A program made the translations under genes and the position numbers. Below the pieces are notes generated by a model. That model was not told the origin of the DNA. It saw nothing but the letters and a program-made list of their open reading frames with translations, and did no database searches. A stretch of DNA of 64,000 bases from Edolisoma coerulescens (Eukaryota; Chordata; Aves; Passeriformes; Campephagidae), in NCBI GenBank assembly GCA_013397115.1, contig VWZW01001321.1:868001-932000 (forward strand). Reading direction: 5' to 3'. This document shows positions 14,301 through 26,095 of this stretch, one piece after another (the stretch's first letter is position 1; every line of letters starts with the position of its first letter).

Positions 14301-15725
14301 GGTTTGATAGTAAGTGTTCGGAAATGAGGGTGAACAATGAAACACTGGGGTTATTATTCAGCACACCTGCATCTTCCTGTCTTTAATAGCTGATCCAGAA
14401 GGACATGGACAGAGACAGAAGTACATTTACCTTCAAGTGTAGTGGGAAAGATGAGCTTTAAGCAAGCAGAGGGTGACCATTGTTTCTTGCTGTTTAATAG
14501 AAGGGGTTAAAAATAAGCCCATACAGACAGCACAGGAAGGTGTAGTTTGATTATTACTAATCATTTATCTCAGCCTGGTCAGTGTATGGCGTAGGCTTTC
14601 AACATGAAAAATGTCTTTGCTAATACCTTTTCTGTTTTATCTCTTTGTTTATTACTTTTCCCTGGAATAAATATTACAGCATATAAAGACAAGTAAAAAC
14701 ACTATGACTTTCAAAATCACCCATGTGAGTGTCACTCATTCAGACATTCTCATGTAAAATGGCACTCACCCTCTCTTCTTTCTAAAATGCTATTAGTTCC
14801 TGTTTCTGACAGTCCATCAGATCTTCAGCTTGATGAGATGGCTTTTTGTCTGCTCTGTCTTCTCTGGTGATCATAGAGATCTGAACAGATATCTCCCTTC
14901 TCCAAAGAAATCTTTCAGAATCAAGACAACACATACTTTCATTTGGAATGGTGGGGATGCCATTAACTCTCAAAATTATCATTTTCTGAAAAAGACAGGA
15001 CTGACCCTGAGAAGAGAAAGCACTAAATCCAACCCGGGCTATGGGAAAATTTGAAAGCAAATATAAATCTTATTTCCCAGCTGGTGTTCCTAGTCTCAAA
15101 AACAGATACTATTCTAGTATCCCGCAGGGATAGATCCACAATTTCCACACTTACAGTGAGCAAAGTTGCTACAATTCTGTATTAATGGTGTTACTGAATA
15201 AATACCTATCACAAAAAAAAAAAAGCAAAAGAAGACACTTATAACCACTAAAATCAGGTTTGCCATCCTTTCATTTCCTTGAAGAGGGAAAAAGCACATT
15301 AGTTGCAATGTGAGAAGTTATAGAGCAATTCCTCTTGGTCCTTACTTATTGAAGAAATGAGGGAAAATTCGAGAGTGGGCAGAGGGTCAGTAGCAATAAG
15401 AGCAGGAACAGCCTTCTCCTTTGTCATGGTCATGCAGGCTGGTTAGAAAGGTTAAAAGGGCAGGCCAGTCATCCACAAATACTTTGAACAGTTATATAGA
15501 ACTGTTTACATCTAGTGGGGTAACACTGAAATATCCTTTCAATATCTATTGTAAGCTGAAGCTAAAGAATGTCAGAAGGACTAATTTTATTTTTAATTTC
15601 AGGAGTATGAGTTGTCTGTATTTTGTTGCCGTTTCTGATATTTCAGTCTGCAAGGAAAAAGAGCTCAGGTAGGAGAGAGGAAAACAAAAGGGACACATAT
15701 ACACTGCATGTAGAACAGCCATGTA
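11301..15725. other. Non-coding stretch, no gene recognised
   Basis: AT-rich, with only short open frames (92 codons at most). Homopolymer and purine-rich runs occur near 12283 (T run), 13928-13950 (A/G) and 15211 (A run). No retroelement signature was seen. Confidence 0.6.
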
Positions 15726-15798
15726 ATCTGGACAGGTCAAAGATTTCTCCTTATGGGTTCCTTCCCACTCAGTTTATTCTGTCATTCTGTGATTTTCC
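15726..15798 (+). mobile_element. CR1 3'-end relic
   Basis: This is a short stretch that follows the terminal CR1 3' untranslated pattern on the plus strand. A 'gat-tctcc-t' block is followed by GGGTTCCTTCCCA (compare the GGTCCCTTCCAACCC of CR1) and then by TTCTGTCATTCTGTGATT, the degenerate terminal octamer repeat. Only the last 70 or so bases of an element remain, which is common for CR1 because reverse transcription often stops early. Confidence 0.5.
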
Positions 15799-17996
15799 AT
15801 CATGAGGCTGATGTAAAAAACCACTGACTGAACACCAAGTATACTTGTGGAGCACTCCTACATTTCTCTCCTTCAGCCTTTGTTTCCCCCTTCCCCAGCT
15901 TCCATCGCACAATCTACACTTCTATTCTTAGTCCTCCATGTTGGCATCTTTGTGATCAGCTGAAGCTGACATCTCAAGCTCTGATCCTGAACAGAGTGAG
16001 TTTGATGGTAACACCAAAAATTTCAGATTTGTCTGAAAACTACAGAAAAACAGTTAGAAGGTCCGAGGAGACTGGTGTTACCCAGCTTTGGACTCACTTA
16101 TCTTCCCAGTTACAAATAAAAGTACTTTACAGTTGATAGGACAAAGAAGAGAACAAGTTTTGCCCAGCAATGCAGAGACCACTTTCTGTTCTTTTATGTT
16201 ACTAACACATTCACAAGATCTAGAAATGTTAGAGCAAACTTAGTTGTTTGCTTCCCTACTATCTTTTTGTTCTGATGTTGTTCTTTGATAACCACTGCTA
16301 CAAAACATAGGACCTTCATTACCCAGTTTTCAAGTCTAGGACACAATACATAAGCATACACCTATGAGAAAAAGAAATTCATACAGTAATATGCAGTTCA
16401 GCATCAATTTCAAGGATAAGATGCTAGAAATTTCTGAAACAAAACTCAAATGAAATAAACACTTCAATGCAACCAAAAATTTTTTCTGCCGCACAGTCTC
16501 AGTTTTCCAAAAACACAACACAGTGTATATTTAGGAATGTCAGTATATTGTTGATTGAGATTTTTAAACTTTCTGCAAGCAGTAAAGATGGTGTTAAACA
16601 ATACTTTTAATTGAAGAAATATAAAATGTATTATAATACTGAAGTCTTTGAAATATTATAATAAAGATAACATTCTCTGCCCCTCATTACATAATATTTG
16701 ACTTTGGATATGGTTTCCTCCCTCTGTCATCTTTGCATGTCCTAAAAGAGTCAGTATCGGAAAAGACTACCACAGCTATGACTACAGCAAAATATGTGGG
16801 CACAACAGCTTCTCTGTAGCTGCACACACCCAAGTTCACACCCCTCAAATTTTGCAAAGACAGAAGTAAGACGTTCAAAACTGCGTGCGTGTCAAAATGT
16901 GATGCTAAGTTATTATTTTTGTTCTTATTCTTTAATAGCAGGATACAAACTCTAGGGAAAGCAAAAGGCTATTTTGTCCTTTGCTCACAATTACAAAATA
17001 AACAGTAAAAATCTACTTTGAGAAGTGTTTCAGAAACTAGCTTTAGTGATATGACACTGTCACCAACGCATACAATGGTCAGGAAAACACAGTACATATC
17101 TAATAATAATGAAATAAGTTGCACTGTGTTTGTATGTGCAGTGCTGGCAAATGGACAAAGCTTTTCCTTTATAACCATTTTGATTTGTCATGGGTGGCTA
17201 GATGGAATTTACTTCTTGTTTTTTATTTTCTTGGTAATTTAGGATTTTGGAGGTTTCAGATGGATAATCTTGTTTTATAAGGATCTTCACCCAAACACTT
17301 CACATATCTTTAATGACTTTGTTTACGAGAGTCTTGTGGCTGGAATCAATGTCTGCCTGTGTATTTGACTAAATGTGCAGATGCAGGCATCTAATTAACT
17401 GTAGTGTTTACCAGACATTCATAAAGCCAAGTCCTCTTCAGAAAACTATCACTTGATAACATGGGCTTCGCTTTGGCACAGAACAAAGCATTGCTTGGTA
17501 TTTTTTAAGGCACTGCTCATCTGTGAAACACAATCTTCTCTGTTAGGAACACAATTTCTCCCAGTGAGAGTGGCTCCCCCTGGGACACAGAGCCCATGTG
17601 CCTCTAACTCTGCACTCTACTTCTCCCCTTTCTTCCCTTAAACTAAATTGCTGAAGTAATAACATATTTCTTAAACTGCTTGATCACTCTTTTTCTGTCT
17701 CCTTCACCGAGGAAGAAAGCGTCCTATCGACATTGCCAGAGCTGCTGCTAAAGAACATTTGAAGAAATATATGAAGTCAACACATGATACAAAAGTGGTC
17801 TGCATTTCAGTTTTTCTGTTGCTTTGGTCACACTGGACTCAAGAGACAGGTGTGGCAAGCAGGTCTGACTTCATTCCTTACATCTGATGCGTCTTGTTCA
17901 GTGACTTCCCTACTGCCCACTCTTAAGAATAACAAAAAGCCTCTAACCTACCTTTCACTTCCCAAGGACCCCACACAGTGACACTCATTTACCAGC
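15799..17996. other. Non-coding stretch with one weak exon-like patch
   Basis: AT-rich, with no clear gene. Near 17680-17715 a pyrimidine-rich tract ends in CACCGAG and is followed by sequence open in two plus-strand frames, with three CpGs within about 30 bases. One frame stays open for about 50 codons from 17711. I could not match its translation to a known protein and saw no good splice donor, so I do not call a gene. Confidence 0.4.
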
Positions 17997-18699
17997 TGAG
18001 GCAGGACATCCCCTCTCTCTCATGGCTGGGGCATTTGGAAGAGATAACTCAGGCCAGATTAATAACCCAGTGAGGAGTCAGAGAGCCCAGCAGGAGGTCA
18101 CCTCCAGGCTCCAGGAAGTTTGAGCTCCAGCCCCGAGTATATATCTTGGTATGAGAGCAGATGTGGAAGGAAGTAAAGGAAAATAAACATCGGTGACCAA
18201 AAGACATGGTTCTTATGTCTATAAAAGCTCACACAAATTATCGCAAAGGCAGAAGTCTCTTACACACTCCGTGGAAACGTGAGAAGATTTCTCCCTGAAG
18301 CTTGGACGCAACTCCAGGTCGCTTTGCCGGGAATTGAGAGAGAGGATTTTTCGATGTGTACTCCATCAAGATTGGATGGTAAGAAACATTGAATCCTAAA
18401 TTATACTATTTCTTATCTAGCTGTAAATTTAATGGTACCTTTAACTCCACTTGTAATACTAGCATCCCCTTTTTGTCTTATCCCTGTGTAGTAATAGCCT
18501 GTTTTAAGTCTTATGTCTGTTAGTTTTGTGTCTATAAATAAATACATTTTATAATAGACTGAATCAGCCATTATTAAAGAACTTGTGGATAAGAGTGGAT
18601 CCTTGGGGTGCTGGGCTCCTCAATAACGTGACTGCCTGCTGCCAGAGGCCTGGGCAAAAGACAGGACCTGATTTAAACCTACATCATCCATTCATAACA
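17997..18699 (+). mobile_element. Endogenous retrovirus-type solo LTR (limits provisional)
   Basis: The segment has LTR architecture on the plus strand. A TATAAAA box lies at 18220-18226, and a CpG-bearing block follows. A GGTAAGAAA donor-like site lies near 18378, and an AATAAA signal at 18537-18542. The proposed element opens with TG at 17997 and closes with ATAACA at 18699. The flanking pentamers are CCAGC and CCAGG, a possible target-site duplication with one mismatch. About eight CpGs survive between 18170 and 18365, suggesting it is younger than the LTR at 61086. No recognisable primer-binding site follows the right edge, which favours a solo LTR. The family was judged by layout and general resemblance to bird LTRs, not by alignment. 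Confidence 0.5.
18220..18226 (+). promoter_or_regulatory. TATA box of the LTR
   Basis: TATAAAA sits about 320 bases upstream of the AATAAA signal in the same orientation. This is the expected U3-to-R spacing order in a retroviral LTR. Whether it is still active cannot be told from sequence. Confidence 0.4.
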
Positions 18700-18990
18700 C
18701 CAGGCTACTGCCACGTAGTGGACCCCAGAGACCACATCCAGACATGACCTGCTGGGAGACCTACTGGCTCTCTGCAAGGCTATGCACCCGCTGATCCTTT
18801 TTGAGAAGCAGAATGGAGGAAGGGAGCTCAGCCATGCCTGGGTGTCCTGCTGGTGTGGTGCCCATGGTACCACAAGACCCTGGCTATGGGACTTTGGAAG
18901 TGGTACCGGATCAGTCAAACAGAGATTATCCTTTCTTCCCTGCTTTCTTCTCATAATACAGGAATTCCAATGAGCCTCATTTTGCATGTG
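18700..18990. other. GC-richer segment next to the LTR, unidentified
   Basis: GC-richer than its surroundings and directly abutting the LTR. Frames of 63 codons (plus) and 102 codons (minus) are open but show no retroviral motif that I recognise. It could be a scrap of internal proviral sequence or an unrelated repeat. Confidence 0.3.
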
Positions 18991-21900
18991 AATATCTGAT
19001 TAGAGTTTTCTTCCACTGCGATGCAAAATGCCACAACACTGTGCCAAGGACCGTACGTGTGGCGATTCACAGGAAAAAGACCTATGTGATTTCCTCTCCT
19101 CAGGAAGAATTAATACAGTCATTTGAAATTAACAGCTGCGTAAAATTAGGAAGGCCTTTAATGTCTGTGAAAAGCAGGGCTTCCTTGCTGTTCTTGACCT
19201 TTTAGTGATCTTCATGCCATGAAACTTAAAATTAAAGATTTCATTAAAACCTACCACAGCTATGACCCAGTGAAAATTGAGTTACTCTGTTTTCTCGATG
19301 ACTGGGTCTCAGAATCAGCAGCAAAAGCAAAGTAACTCAATGAAATAATGGCATGCTTGCCGTTCCCTAGAAAAAAAATTTGCTTTGTGAGAAAAATAAA
19401 TCAATTTATCAACCAAGAAATCAGGATGTTCTTCAGAAAGCAATTGTAACTGTTTTACTAACAACAGTGAACCATGGAAGAAAGGGACCATTTAACTCCC
19501 ACTTTTAAAGACATTAAGACAAAAAACTGCATCAAGAGATAGATCCCTCCCCTGGGCTTCCATAGAGCACTCTGTATTCATCAATTATCAGCAGCTAATT
19601 GAGACTTGTATCACTCTGTAGCCTAAAAAAGTTTGTAATAGTTCCATCAAACCTCTTCCCTGATGCTAGAGCTCAGACAGCCCCTTGTGACTAAACATGT
19701 TGTCTTGGAGAAGTGCTGTTTTGGAAAGGGCCTAGCACTTATCACAATTGCAATTACGTGTTCCCTATCTACATATTGCCAAGATAAGAACTTTGACTAG
19801 ACTGATATTATCTACATATCTGCCAAACTTCTACATTTGAGTTCTTAAAAACTAAAGTAAATGAGTATGAAAAAAAAGCAAATAATCCTAATTTTCCAGG
19901 TCACACTCCCTGTAACAGGGAACTACTGTAGCTTCTTGTCTCAGCAAACACCTTAGCTCATATCCCTTGCTACAAAAGGAGCCTGGCTATGTAAAGCAGA
20001 AAGATGAACCAGGGGATGTTAAATTATCAGTAATGTCAAAAATAATCATTGCAAAAGCTAAAGATCAGCAACCACTCACAAAGCTGTTCTAGAAAAATTT
20101 GCAGAAGATGCTGAAGATAAAGTTCAATGAGTATCTTCTTTCTGAAAAGAGGACAGTTTACCCCCATTAATGCATTTTAAGGGTTAACCAAGATTTTTTT
20201 TTTATTTTAGGTTATAGTAATTTATTTACTTTGCTAGAAACTTTGTCTAATGTTCTAAGCCTCAGCATGAACTAACTCATAGGTAGTTTAAGAATCTGTT
20301 ATTTCAGCATTCTTCTTTGGATTAAATATTCTTTTCCTGCTGTTGTGTCCTCCTTTTCTCTTCATCCCCAATTGCCCTCCTTGAAATAGATCCTGAAACA
20401 ATAATGACAATTGAATCTCAGCATTGGTTTCCCTGGGAAAAACAATATAAACTTAAAACTGCTCTTACTAACACCTATTTTGTTCTCTTCTTCATTGTTG
20501 TAGATTTTAGGTGCTTCTGTCACAGTATTGATTTATTTTTTGTCATGTCTTAGCAAGATAGTATCCATTTTCACCCTTTTCTTGCATTACTCATATTAAG
20601 CTTGTTTAAAACAGTGCCAAATGTCCTTTGGCATCTATTTTACTTTGCATCTTTCATAGCTCTCTTGGTGGACGGCATTTGACTAACACATCACTGTTCT
20701 TACTCCAAGCAGCTGTTTAATTTCCATACTCCAACTGACATTCTTGTTCATCCCAAAGCATAAGGCTTGTAGACTGTATTACTGAATGCATTACTTTTAT
20801 TTTACTCCAATTCTAACAGCTGTCCAATGCTCCCTTCATGTAGAATTTTGATTGTTATGTGCTGATGATATCTTCCACATTTGCATCATCATAATTCATT
20901 AATGCTTTTCTGTTTTTAACAGATTACAGACAGCATTTACTGTCAGTTAACTCATTTAAGTTAGTTCACTTCTCTTTGTGGGTCAAGCTATTCTCACTCT
21001 TCACTTCAAGTGATATTCTATATAGAGTGATTCTACTGCAAGAGGAAAATGCAGGGCAAGGAATGATCCATCTTCATCAATAGCTAGATTTCTCTCCTAA
21101 GTTTTATAAGAGACCATGATTTACAGTCATGTTCAGGGATGAGCAAAGAATTGGGATCTAACTGGGGTTTTTTGAAAGGGAATCCTTTTCCTCTTCTAAT
21201 TCTATTTGCTTCAGGAGAAGTAAATTTGTAAATTTACTTTTACAAGTAAAAAAATTTAGGGTTTTTTTTTCATACTGAAGCTCCTCTGCTCTCTCAGTAA
21301 ACTTGTAAATTCCTCCCAAAGTTTGTATTCCCATGAAAATATATCAAATTTTTCTCCATTAGAGTGTTTTTAGAAAAAGCAAAGACCTATGCTTTATGAT
21401 AAATGTGGCACAGGTGTCTGCTGAAATGAGTATACAGAAATCATCCACTGAGAATGCAAAGAAAATCTAGGTAACTCAGACCCTGAAAGGATTAATCCTA
21501 AACAATGACTTGCAAGCTGAGCAATTCAATTATTAACATGGCCAGAAATTTGCATTCTAACTGCAATGCATACATTTTCACTCCTCTAGACATTATCATA
21601 AGGCATACTGGATCAATGTTACAGTCCATTCCTTCTAATTTCAGCTCGTCAGACAAGAGGTCCAAGAGCTTATTTTAAAAAATGACCTCAATATATTTTT
21701 ATTATATCCTCTCCTTTAAACTCAGTAGTTGGAGAAAATAGCAGTACAGCCTTCTGCTACAGGAACAGGAATATCCAGATAAAGGCCAGTATGATGGAGG
21801 GAGGCAGGTTATCTTTTAATTGGTTTATACCATTTCATCAGTGTGACTAAAGCCATGAAGCTGCATCAGACTACATAGTTGTGTTGAGCAAGGGTCTGAC

Positions 21901-24900
21901 AGCAGGTTGATCAGAATAATGTGCCCCATAATGTGTCCCAATCTGTGGAAAATCTAAGATGGCATTGTCTTTAAAAAGACATTTTAGCATAAATCAATAC
22001 ATTTGTGAACAGCACTCCACATGCCTATAGTTTTCAGGCATTTATTTTCTATAGTTTGGGTTGGTTTGGGTTTTTTTATGGGCTTTTTTTTCCCCCCCAA
22101 ACATGCTGGGAGATAAACAAGCACAAAAGACAGTCACTGAAAATCTCCTTCCAAAAACACATAGCTTGACAAAAATCTTGACAGCAGGAAAGTTTAAAAC
22201 AAAAGAGGAAAACATGAAAATAAAAAGACTGCTTTTCATTATATCTGGGGAAATGTTTTGGGTATGGGTTTCTTTCAATATTTTAAATCAATTGAATAAA
22301 GGGGTTTCTGTTCCTCATAACACAGCTGATTTACTGCTAGTTTGAAACTGGGAGCATGGAACATACTCAACGCTTTTCAACCTGTCATTACCTAACCACT
22401 GAGGGATTTTTACATGCCACCAAAGGAGATGTAACATTTAATCTCACCCTTAGCTGTTTGAATCTCTAGGGTTACATTTTAACATACGCTGTTATGCTTG
22501 AATTGGCTTTCATCATTTGTCAGTTATAGTTTCGCCTGTCTCTAATTCTTGGCTGCTGCATGCTTTAAAATATCTACTCATTTTCCAATACTTACTGCAG
22601 AGGTTGTACAGAGTTCAGCATTGTGGGAGAAGTATTTATGTTCACTATGTATTTGCATTAATGAGATTGAGCTACTTTGTCCTACTCTCGTGAAGAAGGA
22701 AGGAAGGAAATTATTTGAACTGGAAACTTATAGTTGGGTAATCTGAAAGCCCCATGAACAATGCCCAGCTGTGTCACTGAGTTAACAGTGCCAGCAATCA
22801 TGTTTTTTGCTAGTTAGTGATTAAAGGTATCTCTTACCCAAATGTGCCATATGGCCTCACCCAAGCAACACAAGTAAGATCTCGCCGTTCTAGAATATTG
22901 TCAATTCAACATGAAGGTGTCCAGGCATTCTGTCTTTGCAAATTAAGAGAACACAGTAAGAGAAGGCGACTGAGTTGTAAAGGAAATTTCAAATAATTTG
23001 ATAACATTAGTTGCACCTTCCTTCCATGATTAATTCTGCATTTCAAATAAAATGAAGGCATTGTGTGGAAACTCGCAAAAGTACAACAAGGTGGCCTGCT
23101 CTTGCAGCAAGGTGTGCAGCACTGCTAGCAAAACGATCAGAAACTGTTCTCTGCATTTTTTTCTGTGCCTTGGCCACATTAAAAAACCTGTAAGAGCCAG
23201 CCAAACCCAGAGCACAAGACATAGTTCAGTAGCATGACAGATATACAGCATATTCTTGTGATTTTCTCCTTCATGGAAAATACAAAAAGAAAACACTGGA
23301 ATATTCATTGCAATGCCCTTATTCATGCACACTCCCAAGGCTTAGAAGCCTCCCCTCTACAGAACATAAAAAAAATTAAAAAACAATTTCAGATCACCTT
23401 TGTTCTCTCATTCCAAAGTCAAGATTAGCAGTAAAGGAGAATAAGACAAAGAGGTAGGTACTTATCATAGCTTCTTCTCTTGAGTATCAAGAATCTCTGG
23501 GTATTAAAGGATCAGTCTGGGAGATAAACGGTTTGGGTGTCCAATGTATTGTCATGACACTGTAAATAAATACCAGCTTTTGCAAGGATTTAACTCCAGT
23601 CAGTTTTGAACATCAGTCTGTATGTTGCCTGGCATAAGTCAGCAGTAGCTTATCACTGACTTCTGAATGATATCTCATGGATATGAGATCAGTTCTAGAG
23701 TCAGTAACCACCACACAATTTGATCAATTACCATTGTATGTTATTACTTTTGTGTTTTATTATATAGAATCTATTTCTTCTGAATGCAGCCTTTGTGACC
23801 TACACTTGGGTCATAATTGTAGACCATTTGGAGACCATTTTTCTCTATGCTTCACAGATGAGAATGTTTCAAAAGTCTAATGAATTCTTAATATCAAATC
23901 TAAAGTTTATTTATCCTTAAATAAATATTAAACCCATTTTTAAAAAAAAATCTTGTCCTTTATTACAGATTGTTAGCATTTTTTGTAATATCTATTTTAA
24001 ATGGTTTTTTCCCAGGTTTAATAACTGCACAGAGGCCCTTTCCAAAAAATACTGGATTGCTCATTGGCTTTCTATGTCAATTTTTAGTGTAAAATCTTTA
24101 TGGCTTCTACCTTGCTTTCACTTAGTTTGTTGTTGCTTTTTTGTTTTTGTTTTTTTTTACTAAAAGAGTAGACCTTTCATATTGTTCTGCATTTTTACAA
24201 TCTTGTCAAATTACAGGTCTTTGAGACTCCGTACCATGTTCTGATTCAAATGCCTTTTGTCACATACATAACTCCACAGGAAAATCCTTTCAGTGCTGAA
24301 TACCTAGATATTTTTATGACAGGTTTCATATATGTGATGGTTGCTCTTTATACATCACGGTATTCAAACCTCTTTGGGTATTTTTTTACTCATCACATGG
24401 TCTGTCTTGAGCAGCTGTCCAGTGTTGGCCGCAGTTGCATGAAAATGAAAAGAGAAAGGTCATTATTTATACTGAAATTGAAGGTGAAAAATGTAAAGAA
24501 ATCCACAGGGCTTTATGTCCAATGGTGTTAAATCTTATAAAACACCTTGAGGATAGCTGGTACCACACTGGCTTGGTAGCATTTATGTGGTCTAGAGAAA
24601 ACCACGAAGAAAAATATTTCAGAGTCCATTATGACTTTCTCAGCTGTTGTTAAAGTCTAACTTGAAAAAAGCAAACTTTCATAAATTCTCTTGGCAATGA
24701 CTGTCCCAGCTTTTATTCTACCAAAGCATCTCCAATAACTCTCAGAGGATGAGGAAACTCCATTGCCATTGGTCATTACAGACACTGCCTTTCTCTGGAA
24801 CTGAAGATGTGCCCTGTTGGAGTCTTAAGAGTCTTTGAACAACCCAAAACCAGGTTAGTGAAAAGGAAGGCAGAAAGATCCCATTTTCAGGAGTAATGAA

Positions 24901-25961
24901 TCAGAAGAGGAAAAAAGCCTTTTAAGTTTTATTCTTTCTTCTTAATATTTCTTCAGCCTCTTCAATAGGGTATGCAGTCTCAGGGGAAAAGGGAAAAGTA
25001 AGGCACCTTCCCAGTATCGTCAAAGAACTGGACTGGCATGAGAATGCAAGGAGAAAAACCAAAACTAGTGTAGAGATTTGAAATTCAGGATCTCTACAAG
25101 GGCATTTTTAGGATATAAGGATTAAAAGGATCTTCTGCATTGGGGCAATACAAGAATGTTGCTGTGTTTTCCTAAGCATACGAGAGTTTGTATATCAATA
25201 TGCAAAAAATGAGAACTGGACAATAAAGATGGGCAGGAGAGAACAGATTATTTTTCACAGTTTTATTTCCATAAAACAATGAAGGAGGAGTGGATAAAGA
25301 TAGACAAAGTAATGCCCGAGAGGAATGGTGTCACTTTGAGGAACATGAGACATTACATGAGAGCATTCATGAAGTCAGAAGCAAGGAAATGGATGGCACA
25401 TTGTGACAAAAGCAGGTAAGTCCCCACATTCACTTTTTATGCCTATTCCAGTTTTGATGCATGTAACAATGCACTGAGCTGGAAACCACAATGGTCAACA
25501 GATTCACAAACACACCAAGAGCCTGTGTCCAGCTTAATAAATATAGAATATTTTCACTTGAACATCTTTCTTCTTTTTAAAATATTCTTAATTTATTGAC
25601 ATCAGTTGTTGCCTCTTTTTTTGTTCTTGTGATTTTTTCTTCCTATGGGAAGTTCAGCAACTTTGAAAACCAGATCCCAGGTTTTCAGTCTTTCCTTCTT
25701 AACATCAATGAGACTTCTTAGGTTAACAAATAATTCTGTTGACATTTATATGCACCTATGTGTATAAATGCTTGCAATATCAATGTCTAAATGTGGACAT
25801 ATATAAAAGGATGTGTATCAATTTTCTATCTACTGACTTCTAGTGCCTTTCAGAATCCCTGAGATGCCATGCCTGGCCTGCAGTGTGGCTCCATAAAAGC
25901 CTAATTTTCTTGTGGTCATATCTGGCAGTTCTGTGATTATATCTTGAGTGTCCAAAGATGC
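18991..25961. other. Long AT-rich non-coding stretch
   Basis: No gene and no recognised retroelement. Homopolymer T or A runs lie near 20200, 22080, 23941 and 24150. Open frames stay near or below 100 codons (23030-23338 minus is the longest) and have low-complexity or cysteine- and leucine-rich translations typical of chance frames. Confidence 0.6.
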
Positions 25962-26095
25962 TGCGTTGGTTTTGGCTGGGATGGAGTTAACTTCTTTCAG
26001 AGTAGTCAGCATGGGACTACGTTTTGGATTTGTGCTGCAAATAGTGTGAATAACACAGGGATTTTTGTCATTGCTAAGCAGCGATTGAGCCCATT
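25962..26095 (+). mobile_element. LTR fragment (5' part of U3)
   Basis: This stretch matches the first part of the LTR at 61086-61677: GGTTTTGGCTGGGATGGAGT, then a CATGGGACTACGTTTTGGAT block, then ATAACACAGGGA and a TTGCTAAGCAG block. The same blocks occur in the same order at 61090-61205. Similarity ends near 26095, and the rest of the LTR (TATA box, polyadenylation signal) is missing. Confidence 0.75.
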
